This document shows positions 54,096 through 64,000 of a stretch of 64,000 bases of DNA, in pieces. Below the pieces are notes generated by a model that worked only from the letters and a program-made list of their open reading frames with translations, had not been told where the DNA came from and made no database searches. The translations under genes were made by a program, and so were the position numbers. Each line of letters begins with the position of its first letter. Position 1 is the first letter of the stretch. This DNA is from Musa acuminata AAA Group. Its lineage: Eukaryota; Streptophyta; Magnoliopsida; Zingiberales; Musaceae. The stretch lies in the NCBI RefSeq assembly GCF_036884655.1, contig NC_088342.1, positions 31,812,501 through 31,876,500 of the forward strand. The letters run 5' to 3'.

Positions 54096-55046
54096 ATGGC
54101 TATTTTCGGCTTTCAAGAGGGTCACTCTCTCATTCGTCCTCCCTTTTTCAATGGGAGGGACTATATTTATTGGAAAACTTGAATGAGAGTTTTCTTGCTT
54201 TTATTGAATCTCGATTTATGGCATATAGTCGAATCCGATTTTCAAATGTCTTCTCTTCCAATGAACCATTTGAATGATTTGGAAAAGAAGACGTTTTCTC
54301 TAAATGCAAAGGCTATGAATGCCTTATTTTGCACCTTAGATAGAAATGAGTTTAATCGTGTTTCTACTTACGTAACCGCTTTTGATATTTGGCATACTCT
54401 TGAAATCACACATGAAGGAACTAGCAAAGTTAAAGATTAAAAAATTAATTTTTTAATGCATGATTTCGAGATTTTTCGAATGAAGCCGAGCGAAACCATT
54501 GTTGAAATGAACACCCGTTTTACGGATATCGTCAATGGTTTAAATGCTCTTGGCAAATGTTTTTCAGATTTTAAACTTGTAAACAAGATTTTGTGTTCTC
54601 TTAATAAGAGTTGGGATTCAAAAATAACGGTTATTCAAGAATCGAAAAACTTGAACCAATTTCCAATCGAAGAACTAATAGAGTCCTTGATGACCTATGA
54701 AATGACGTGCAATGCATGTAAAAAACTTGAGAAACACCTTCTAAAGAATAGGAAGGATTTCGAACTTAGAATATTTGAAGACCACTCGAGCATAAGCTCA
54801 AGTGATGGTGAACATGAACTACTCACTAAAAAATTTAAAAAGTTTATGAAACAAGAATTAAATAACAAGAATAAAAAGAACGTAACTACTTGCTTTGAAT
54901 GTAAGAAGATAAACATAAAATGGGATGAATCGAGCTCCTTCGAAGATGAAGAGAAAATCAACAAAGGCGAGGTGGCAAACTATGCCTTAACGGATTTCGA
55001 CGTTGAGGTAATCAAAATGCCTTTAATTTATTTTGAAATTACATAA
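54096..55046 (+). pseudogene. gag: E7 gag with two in-frame stops
   Basis: MAIFGFQEGHSLIRPPFFNG start, 35 bp after the primer site. TGA at 54180-54182 (usual Arg in YWKTRM) and TAA at 54438-54440 (usual Ser) interrupt it. The core is otherwise normal (NALFCTLDRNEFNRVS, FTDIVNGLNALGKC, PIEELIESLMTYEM). The zinc knuckle is cut short: CFECKK then INIKWDESS, so only two of four metal ligands remain. It ends FDVEVIKMPLIYFEIT like the E1 gag. Confidence 0.88.
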
Positions 55047-56897
55047 TGTTTTTCATGACTTATTTTTTAATTTAGTTTAATTCAGTTTAAGAAAATTAAA
55101 TATTTTTTTGAATTGCATGTTTAATGAAAATGTAAAAATAAAATTGGATCATGCTTACCTTTCTAATGATTTTAAAAATAATCATGAAAAATACATATTT
55201 TATGATAAACAAACAAAATGATTTTGATTTTGCATAAATAAAAAAGATATGCTTATATGAAATAGTGTAAGTGTTGATGATTGTATATTTAATGATGCAT
55301 AATGATGTAATAAAAACATTAAATGTTTTGATACCATGATTTACGATTTTATGCATGAGATTTTAAAGCTATACATGATGATTTTTGTGATTTATGCCTT
55401 ATTGATCTTTGATGTAATGAATCTTGCATTTTCAATTTTAAACGTTGATGCATTTATTTGGCATAAATAAAATAAATCACATGAATTGAAACAACTAAAA
55501 AGATGAAAGGTTTCTCCTTGAAAATTTTATTTTTCCTACTTTATCAATTTTTCTAAAAGGAAGATTAATGAATCTATTTGTATCACTTTTGTGAATCTCT
55601 TGAAAATGATTTTGATGATTTAAATTTGAATAAATTTTTATCCAAATCATAATCTTGATTCCTTGATATTTAAAAATTAACATTTATTATGAATCAATAT
55701 TTTTCATTAATCGTTCTCCTACAATCCTTCTTGGTATTTTATTTAAGAGGAAATTTAATATATGAATCATGTCTTTTGATATTTACATGATCTTATCTCT
55801 CATGATATGATTTTTATGTATAATTCCTTGTATTCATCAAGTAATATCTCATCACCAAGTTCTTCTTGATATTCTTCATGTGATGATATGAATGCATGCA
55901 ATATTTATGCTTTTTATTATGATGATATATGTGATGCATATGATGTGTCTCATGAATGCTTTATGTTTGGCATCATGATCAAAATGTTGATAATGCCTAA
56001 TATGTATGATATACTCATAATGATGATTGATTTATTCGGTATCTTGCATGAAAAATAAAATGCAAGGTTTTTGAAAATGTGCATGTTTTAATTTGAAAAT
56101 ATAATGATGCATAAATAAGATTGATACTTACCTTTGTCATAATCTGAAAATTGATATAAAGGGTCTTCCCTTCTTTTTGACAATGACAAAGGGGGAGATA
56201 AAAGATGCTGGCTCGCACAATTCAAGAAGAAAGCAAAAATTACACTTCTCAAAAGAGAAGAAAGAACTAGCTTTTTGAACATCTCAAATTGTTAGCTTCC
56301 ATATTGTAAAATAATGTAACATTTTGTTAGCTTGCGTTTTTGCAAAGGAAGCAAAAATAATCGCACTTCTCAAAAGAGAAGAAACTACTATCTTGAATAT
56401 CACCCAGAGTTGCTAGCTTGAAATCTCAAGAATATACAAAAATATACTATCTTGCACATCGCAAAGAAAAGCAAATTTGCAAACTTGCACAACTCTAAAT
56501 TATTGCTAGCTTGTATGTTGCAAAACTTGCTTTATTTTTCAAACACTTGCTAGCTTAAACATTGCAAAACAAACATGCTGAACTTGCATATCTAGCAAAA
56601 TTTACAAACTTGCAAAACTCAAAATTTTTACTAGCTTACATGATGATAAAACTGGAGATTTATGATGCAATGTATTGAACTTGTATTCCAAACACATGAA
56701 TAGTTGGACTTCTCCTTTTTGTTGATGACAAAAGGGGAGAAGTATATTGATGTCATGCATGATTTTATCATGACATGTTTGCTTGGATTTTTGAATCCAA
56801 GAGTTATATGCCATATTGATAGGGGGAGTCTGTTTAAACTCCAGGAGTTTGGTTAACTCCATCGTCGATTGGTTGTCATCATAAAAAATGGGGAGAT
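55047..56897 (+). other. E7 non-coding 3' region
   Basis: AT-rich without ORFs. Polypurine-tract-like blocks at about 56180-56197 (GACAAAGGGGGAG) and 56722-56740, and the true tract (AAAAAATGGGGAGAT) at 56883-56897. GCTAGCTT/AGAAGCAAA words between 56205 and 56640. Two of the three hairpins are partly kept at 56806-56860. Confidence 0.75.
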
Positions 56898-58543
56898 TAT
56901 TGAATCTCAGATTTTGATGATGAAATCAATCGATGTGTTTATGTTTTAATCTGCATTTTGAGTGACGCAGGATTCTTTGATCAGGATGAGATAATTAAAG
57001 CAAGAAAAATCATGTTGGGTCGTAGGAACATGTTAGAAGATTGGACGTCGGGCCGGTGGATCGGTCGACGTATCGACAGAAGGCTTCAGGCTATGGATTT
57101 GAGCATCAGGCTAAGAAGAGCGGATATTGCGCTAAGAATATCGGAGTTGCAGAGTCATCTGGCCGATTGGGCAATAGGCCGTAAGAGAGGACGATGCGCC
57201 GAAGAATCGGATGAAGCGTCAAGGGACCAATGACATGCCGAACAACTTAATTAATGCTTAGTATTAATTATCTAAATTGAAGTATGTTTTACATGTGCTG
57301 GATTAATTACGATAGCAAGGCATGAAGCAAAATGAAGTCCCAGAGTCAAGGATGTGACTACATTGGGAGTTCGAGAGTTCGTCGGAAGTCCGGACCTTCG
57401 TCGAAAGTCCAAATGTTCGTCGGAAGTTTTGGAGGAACTAGCCAAGAAGTCTCAGAGTTTGCCAGAGAAGCATGTCGGAACTCACCAAGACGATCATCGC
57501 GAAGTCCAAGAGCTTGTCAGGAGTCTGTCGGAACAATGCCGAGAGATCGTCGGAAGTTCGTCGGAAGATCGCTAGAAGCTCGTCGAAAGAATAGACATAG
57601 GGACTTATTTAGCTTAGCAAATGTCTTAGGATTTCGTAGTTAACACGTAATTGGGCTTGGATTTGGGCGAACCCAATTAGGGGCTAGCGAGGCCCATGTA
57701 AGAACTGTGGTGGGCCCAATAAGAAGCCCAAATAGTGCCCCAAGAAGTCTCACCGTCATGGCACAGTCTTCGAGACTATGTCAAGTGGTGGTACCACCAG
57801 TTTGGGCGGTTGTACCGCCCCTAGCAGGGTGCCAGGCGATGGTACCGCCCAGCACTACCCTCCAAGTGATGGTACCGCCTAGGATAGTGTTAGCTAGAGT
57901 GACATTAGGCGGTGGTACCGCCCAGGGCTGTGTTAGCCAAACTAACACTGGGCGGTGGTACTGCCTGTGCTCGAGGAACTTAGGATGGGAAAGTTTTAGA
58001 CTCCAAGTTTGTATAAACTTGAAGTCTATAAATAACTCTCTCATCCCTAGTTAAAGCACACAAGTATTGAGAGATAAAAGGTATAGAAACACTGCTACAA
58101 TCTTGTGTGAGCTCCTCTCAAAGATCTAAAGTGTTAGAATAATTTGAGAGAGGAGTGACTGGGGGTGTAAGGGTAATCTCCTAAACTCGGTAAAAAGAGA
58201 ATTGAGTTGTAAAAGGTGATTGACCTTCGTCTATTGAAGGAAGGCCTCTAGTGGATGCCAATGACCTCATCGGAGGAGGAAGCCAAAAGTGGATGTAGGT
58301 CACATTGACCGAACCACTCTAAAAATCTGGTTTGCATTATACTTTGAGCAATTTATCTTTACTGCAAACCTCTTTAATAGCTCACTGCCTTCAATACATT
58401 TACAAATGGGTTTCAAGTTAAGATCTTTATGAAAAGTTTTTCATTGGAAATGATTTTTATCGAACGAAGTTTTATTGGAGACGTAATCTTTTCGTTATAC
58501 TAATTCACCCCCCCCCCTCTTAGTGCAAACCCCAATCCTAACA
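56898..58543 (+). repeat. E7 3' LTR (1646 bp)
   Basis: TATTGAATCTCAG start, CCAATCCTAACA end. TATAAATA at 58027-58034, array at about 57785-57965. Confidence 0.92.
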
Positions 58544-58548
58544 CTAAC

Positions 58549-60725
58549 CTCAACCCACAATCAAATCCTAATCTTTGTTTTCTTTTTAATTCTATATAAT
58601 TTGAAAGATTTTAGCTTAGCATCAGACCTTTCTTTCGTTTTGATACAAAGCCATGAATCTATACTTTTTTGGTAATCTAACCTCTATGTATTTTTTCGGA
58701 CCTAACATTCAGTACTAAACTTTGATTTAAGCAAACCTAATTCATTTGAAAGTAAACTCAAATATCTTTATTTTGATCCCTAGAATGAATGATTTGGAGT
58801 TTTATTACCTACTAAGACTTTTGTTTCAATTAACCCTATAGATTCTACAAAACAGGGACGGTAATTTCTGACCTCTTGTTGCTTAACTACTTATACCTTT
58901 CTGTTAAAAATTCAGATTCATGCAAAGTATGATTTATTAGAAACTAGACTCAAAACTCTTTTTGTACTTATAAGATTTGAAATTTTTGGAATACAAATGC
59001 AAACTAAAAATATCTATTTTCTTCAACCCTATGGATTCAGTAAAATAGAGATGATGTTTGCAGACCCTTTGCTATGAAATTATTTGTAACTCCCTGTTGT
59101 AAATACCAATTCATGAAAAAAATTATTTACCTAAAACTAGATTGATATATCTTTCGAATGACACCTATTTTGTATAAATTAGAGCATAATTGGTCATCCA
59201 AACAATTCATACAATGTGCCTCTCAAATTCTGCCAGAATCGAGCTTTGGTCGATTTTGCCTCTTCTTGTTTCTTCTCTTTGGAAATAAATTTCGGCAAAA
59301 AGTCTTACTTTAGTTAAGTTTTATATTACTACTTTAAATTCTTATATACTATTATCCTTTAATTATTTATATACCTGATTTCATTATGTAAAGTTCATGT
59401 TTGTATCGTAATGTTTCGTATAGGCACATGTATTTCGTTGTTCTGCATGTGTTTCCAATATGTCCCAAATTTATTGTTCACTATCCTTTTGTACTCCGGT
59501 GTTTGTGGGATAAATGTGAACCTTTATCAGAAATGGTAAAGGGTGTTATGCTTAGATCCCGTGATACTTTGCTGGCCCCCTATGACTTCACTCATACATG
59601 GGTGGATGGAGCTCCCAGACGTGGGAGACTTATGTTTGGTGGTCATTCAAAAATGGATGGACCATATTATGTTATAATCCTACTTCACCTTCTATCTATT
59701 TGACATGATATCCAAAGTTTTGTTATATGCTTCTATGTGTGGTTTGGATAAGAATGAAATGCATGCAACGTCAAATGAAACGTTTGAGCTTATGTTTTGT
59801 ATTTGTTCTTTGATATGTTCTGAAATGCTTCTAATGCTTCCAAACATTCCATATGCCCTTAATATATTCTGAAGCATTTCATCCGCCATTGATATGTTCT
59901 AAAATGTTTCATTTGTTACTGAAATGCTTGAAAATATTTTATATGTCATTGATATCCGAAATGCTCCTTACATCTTTGATATGCTTTGAAATATTCTATA
60001 TGTCATGGATATGCTTCTTGTGCCAATGATATGCTCCAATTAGCCCTTACTCCATTGTTATGAATAAAACATGCTTTAAATGAAGTGACAATGCAACTCT
60101 GCATTCGTCGAATTGCTATCTTTGAACTCTTGTATCTCTGCCTTGTATTTTGAAACCTTATTTGTTCGAAACTATCCTCTTTGCCATGGTTATGTTAGTC
60201 ACTTGCTGAGCTATATATGCTCACTTCGCTGCTATATAATTTTTTCAAGATAGCCTATTGCTCACTTAAATGTTTAAATTAGGTTGAGGTAGTGGAAAGC
60301 TAGAGGATTTTGGGGCAAATCTTTCATACTTGATAGGTTGATGTTGTATAAGTTCCTTTGTGTGCAATGAAATATCAACGACAACTCTAGATTGATGTAT
60401 CTTGTAAATATTTGAAATGTACCTCTCATATCGGGATGTTGGGTTTCTGATTATATAGATTCCCATGCTAATGAATTTATGATGTGGTTATGGTTTAGTT
60501 GAGTTGGCTTTGGATTTTGTGAATCATTACGTGATATGATGATATGATTATAAACTGCACAGGTTTTATAAATTATGGATTATAGAGGTGAATTTTGACT
60601 TGAGTGTTTTCTTAGTGGTCTCAAATGTGTGTTTGGATCCTGGATTGTTTGTTGAATTATAATATTATCAATTTTGAATTAGGTTCACACCTCCTGAATA
60701 ATGATTAAATTCAGGGGGCGTAACA
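58549..60725 (+). other. Right part of the solo gypsy LTR
   Basis: AT-rich, no convincing gene. Degenerate repeats of about 60 bp built on GATATGTTCTGAAATGCTTC lie at 59690-60060. An isolated 100-codon frame (59401-59703) has no known motif. Confidence 0.6.
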
Positions 60726-60730
60726 CGAGT

Positions 60731-60789
60731 GCCATTTTTGATCGATGGATCGTGACTCGATGATGACGACCTAGTATTGAAGTGCTAAT
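60731..60789 (+). pseudogene. pol: G2 chromodomain, first part
   Basis: SAIFDRWIVTR then RPSIEVL matches the start of a chromovirus chromodomain. Two codons in the basic run are stops. Cut at 60789 by a solo LTR (target CTAAT). Confidence 0.75.
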
Positions 60790-62038
60790 TGTTAGGATCA
60801 AGAGCACTAAGGGAGGGGGGGGGGGGGGGGGGGTGGGGGGGTGAATTAGTGCAGCAGAAAACTTTCGATGTTTAAAACTGCGTTCGTACGATGAAATCGT
60901 TTTCGACATAAAATCGTTTTCGGAAACTTAACAAGAAAGCAAGTTCGTAAAGGAGTGCAACAAAAGTAAAGATGAAGTAAAGCACATATGGAGGTTTGCA
61001 GTAAGGTAAGCAGCAAGAATAAATGCAAACCAGAGAGCACCGCAATTTTAGAGTGGTTCGGTCAATCTTGACCTACATCCACTTTTGGCTTCCTCCTCCG
61101 ACGAGGTCACCGACGTCCACTAGAGGCCTTCCTTCAATAGGAAAAGGCCAAACACCCTTTTATAGTTTCACTCCTTTTGACGGGCTTAGAAGACAACCCT
61201 TACAGAATTTTCTTTCCTCTCTTGACAGATCAAAACTTGGAAGAAAAGAGGAAGGAGAACTTTTAACTCATACAACACTTTTGAGCTCTAAAAATCATAG
61301 AGTAAGATTGGATTTTCGATGCCTTTTCATGCATAAAAGGGTGGGGTATATATAGGCCCCAAACTTGTTTGAATTTGGAGCTCAAAACTGTCACCTCTCG
61401 GATTTTCGGGGTCTTGGCGGTACCACCTCCTGACCGGGGCGGTACAACCGCTTGGCAGCTCGGAGACTGAGCTCAGGCGGTGCCACTGCTGACCCAAGCG
61501 GTGCCACCGTTGGCCAAGAAATCTGGGTCTGAATGGGCTGATATATTCGGCCTAATTTTGGTCTATCAAGGGCCCAATTGCCCTAAGATTAAGTTAATGG
61601 GATCACCTCCCATTTCTAACTTAATCATCATGCTGACTACGATATTTCTTAAGACATTTACTACAACTTGCTCTGATGCGTCAATCGCTTCTTCCGGCGA
61701 GCTTCCGGCGAACTTCCGTCGATCATCCGAGGAACCCTCGGTGATGCTCCTGCTGGACTTCCGGCAACTCCTAGACTTGCGACGATCCACTTGGCGAGTT
61801 CCGTCGAGCTTCTTTTAGCAAGCTCCTGGACTTCTCAGATTTGTTCCCACAGAACCTCCAAAGACCGTCCGAACTTTCGTCGAACTCTCGAACTCCCAAC
61901 GTGATCATAGTCTTGACTCCGATGCAACTCTTGCTGCATGTCTTGCTTTCATCATAATTAATCATACACACTTATCTCAACATATGGATTAGATAACAAA
62001 TGACAATTGACTTCATCATCAAAATCTGAGATTCAACA
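60790..62038 (-). repeat. Solo Sirevirus LTR (1249 bp)
   Basis: TGTTAGGATCAAG start, GATTCAACA end, CTAAT on both sides (60785-60789 and 62039-62043). Very long G run at 60811-60841 (19 G, one T, 7 G). Reverse TATA word near 61347; short palindrome array (61415-61510). Confidence 0.92.
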
Positions 62039-62043
62039 CTAAT

Positions 62044-62179
62044 ATAGTAGGCGAACCTACTAGCTGAAGATGTCATTTGGGAGAACTATGACGACTTGAG
62101 AATCAAATTCCTTGAATTCATAGATTGTCAGCCTCGAGGACAAGCTGATTTGAAGAGAGCTGGTATGTTAGGACTCTAG
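62044..62179 (+). pseudogene. pol: G2 chromodomain, last part, running into the LTR
   Basis: The frame after the solo LTR reads AEDVIWENYDDLRIKFLEFI then DCQPRGQADLKRAG, the usual chromodomain end, and stops at TAG 62177-62179, twelve bases inside the LTR (start 62166). The likely polypurine tract (GAAGAGAGCTGG) is therefore coding. Confidence 0.8.
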
Positions 62180-62543
62180 CTTTGAGAGTCCTAATTGAAT
62201 TTTATTGAAAGGGACATTCATGTAAAACCTACCTAGCCGACCCTTATTAATAAGGTGAAGAGGCCGATTAGGATTGGGGTTACTTGAGAGTTTGCTCTTA
62301 GAGTAGAAGTCTTATTAGGAGTTGATTAGAAGTAAGAGTCTTGAGTAGGAGTCCTATTAGGAGTTGGTGTTTAGAAGCCCAATAAATAGTCATATATTCA
62401 TCATCTTTTCACAAGCAATAGATAAATCTTTTTAGCAACCTTTGAGTAGCAACTTGGATGAAAGAACCCCTATAGAGTTCCAAGGAAGCCGATCCCCTAA
62501 AGAGTTCAACCCTAAGCTTAGAATCTGTAAAGGTTCTATCACA
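62166..62543 (+). repeat. G2 3' LTR (378 bp)
   Basis: TGTTAGGACTCTAG start; matches the G1 LTR 16309-16702 in reverse, including the TAATAGGACTT-type repeats. End at about GGTTCTATCACA. Confidence 0.82.
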
Positions 62544-64000
62544 ATCTCCAAATACTAAAGTCGAGCTTTTTTTTTTTTTTAGCAATGGATCAAGAGGGAT
62601 CTAAATCTCTAAAGATAATTTATAATGAATAATATGTTCAAAGAGATCATAAGAAATAGATATTTTTAATATAAATTTAGTTTTTGTATTTAAAGTCCTT
62701 TATCTGTTTGACATTTTCATCTATAGCATATGGTATTGTTGTTGCATTAACACCGATCACATCCCATAGATCTTCTCCTATGAGATAAGACTTTAAACTA
62801 AGTTTTTAAGATATGATAGTTAGATTGATTGAGAATTTCAATACCAAATCCACCAACTCAACTATAATATTTTATACTAAAAAAATGTTACCTTCTTTAT
62901 TAAGGAAATATTGAGATCTTGAAAATACATATTATCACTCTTATGACTCTAATACCATCCGAAGAAAGGAAGGATCACATGCATGTGCAACTCTTTCTCA
63001 AATAATAGTAATAAGGTATTGTTAGCCTAACATCAAAACAAATAGAAGAAAAAAAAATCAAGACGATAAAAATTATTTAATTTCTGAGAAAGAAAAATAC
63101 TTATAGATCTTAAATGACTCCTAGACTTGACTTTGATACTTGAGACTTGAATTGATCTACACATGTATAGATGTAAAATACAAGAGTCCCTAATCTTTAT
63201 AACTCTATTTAATCTTATTTGAAATCTTCTAAAATATATTTTAAACTAAGAATTTCTTATCTCTAAAACTCTATCTAATTTTATTTAAAATATAAAATAT
63301 TAATTTATGATCTTCAGCAGTTGAAGCATTAAGTTTGTGCTGACTTGTATCCATTCCATGGCATTTTAGCTACTTCTCAAGCATCAACATGTACACAGCT
63401 AATGTTTTGTATTCAAGAGACTGTTGTAATTGGGGTGGACAGTCTTGGTTTCCATTTTAGAATTTGGTCATATGATTTTGCTTATTTAATTGCGACTGTT
63501 CACCGTTAGTGATACTATATGTTATTAGAGCTTTTGTACGACGAGGGACATTGGAGCAAGACCGATCAGAGTCATTTGTCTGATTTCCCTGGAGATAGAT
63601 GGTCATACACGAGTGAGCGTAGTTCACATGTCTGCAAACATTGCAGTTGCGGTTAGTGATATGATATATAGTTTTCGTTTTCTCAGAAATAATGGAATTT
63701 TAACTAATGAGTCGAACAAACAAATACACTTGTTCTCCTCAAAATCCGAGATCAAAATAGTCTTAAAAAAAATCATTACTATTTGCTTTTGGAAAAGAAG
63801 TTTACGGCAATCCCTTTTCTGTCAACAATATAACCCCTCAATTACTAATCATATTCTTATTTTCATAATCTCTGATTTCATCTAATGGAATCATAACGAT
63901 ACCGACGCTACTCCCCCAACACTTTGCTGTCCAACATCGTCAGTATTGTTCACCGCTTGAAGATGGAAGGAGAAGAAACAATAAAAGAGGAAGAGGGGAA
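62544..64000. other. Unassigned AT-rich DNA, possibly host
   Basis: No LTR words or transposon protein. T16 run near 62565. A 90-codon frame at 63613-63885 has no motif. At 63963 an ATG opens MEGEETIKEEEG to the window edge; this could be the start of a gene or chance. Nothing else is supported. Confidence 0.35.

Larger units (their letters stand above)
52588..58543 (+). mobile_element. E7: complete gag-only Sirevirus
   Basis: 5' LTR 52588-54045, primer site, broken gag, 1.8 kb non-coding, polypurine tract, 3' LTR 56898-58543, and CTAAC on both sides (52583-52587 and 58544-58548). No pol relic at all. Same plan as E1 and E5, which supports a distinct gag-only lineage. Confidence 0.93.
52089..60725 (+). 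mobile_element. Solo gypsy-type LTR, itself interrupted by E7
   Basis: Begins TGTAATAGCTCC, ends GGGGCGTAACA, with CAAGT (52084-52088) and CGAGT (60726-60730) as a target duplication with one change. Without E7 it is about 2.7 kb (52089-52587 and 58549-60725). No primer site or coding part, so it is a solo LTR. The ends resemble Tekay/Del-type chromovirus LTRs, from memory. Confidence 0.72.

Noticed and set aside
59401..59703. 100-codon frame that could be a small gene
   Set aside because: It lies within the solo gypsy LTR, has no motif and no family match that I recognise.
16703..62548. Same ATCTC after both gypsy LTRs as a shared target preference
   Set aside because: The two copies are in opposite orientation, so the two ATCTC words flank different ends; taken as chance.
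63613..63885. 90-codon frame in the possible host region
   Set aside because: No recognisable domain; AT-rich and Lys/Ile-rich at the end like random translation. Not enough to call a gene.

Overview
The window is plant nuclear DNA made almost entirely of nested LTR retrotransposons. I found no tRNA, rRNA, CRISPR or bacterial feature and no convincing host gene. Long Sirevirus-type (SIRE/Maximus, Ty1/copia) LTRs, initiator-Met primer binding sites and Ty3/gypsy chromodomain relics fit a large monocot genome. The LTR words resemble what I remember from banana relatives (Musaceae), but that is a weak inference.

Layout, left to right. Positions 1-14113 are a gag-only Sirevirus (E1, minus). It sits in the protease active-site codons of a Ty3/gypsy element (G1, 14114-16702). 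E1 is itself interrupted by a full-length, decayed, pol-bearing Sirevirus (E2, 3151-10646, target duplication ATCGT). Positions 16703-17275 are a fragment of a second copia LTR family (here 'C'). Positions 17276-19262 are a truncated Sirevirus (E3, minus) carrying a non-standard ORF (ORFX). Positions 19276-26750 are a plus-strand Sirevirus (E4) with an intact gag, in which most of pol is replaced by a segment holding a second ORFX copy. An inverted LTR end (26768-26935) joins E4 to a gag-only Sirevirus (E5, 26936-32528), which lies in the gag of a minus-strand relic (E8) that also holds a solo LTR (33131-34879).

The right half begins with a plus-strand C element whose LTR (35105-36159 and 44930-45431) was split by a minus-strand full-length C element (36160-44924, target duplication AGATA, LTRs about 1.3% different by eye). 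The plus C leader holds a non-autonomous LTR element D (45662-50224). From 51511 to 62543 lies a second gypsy copy (G2), split by a long solo LTR (52089-60725) that contains a complete gag-only Sirevirus (E7, 52588-58543, target duplication CTAAC), and by a solo Sirevirus LTR (60790-62038, target duplication CTAAT). Positions 62544-64000 may be host sequence with no recognisable gene.

The gag-only elements (E1, E5, E7) have no pol and would depend on enzymes supplied by pol-bearing relatives such as E2. The observations most worth following are: four hairpins with an identical core but different stems in the C-element leader; the ORFX cassette that replaces pol in Sireviruses; a triple hairpin next to the Sirevirus polypurine tract; repeated polypurine-tract-like modules; and GC palindrome arrays upstream of the LTR TATA box.
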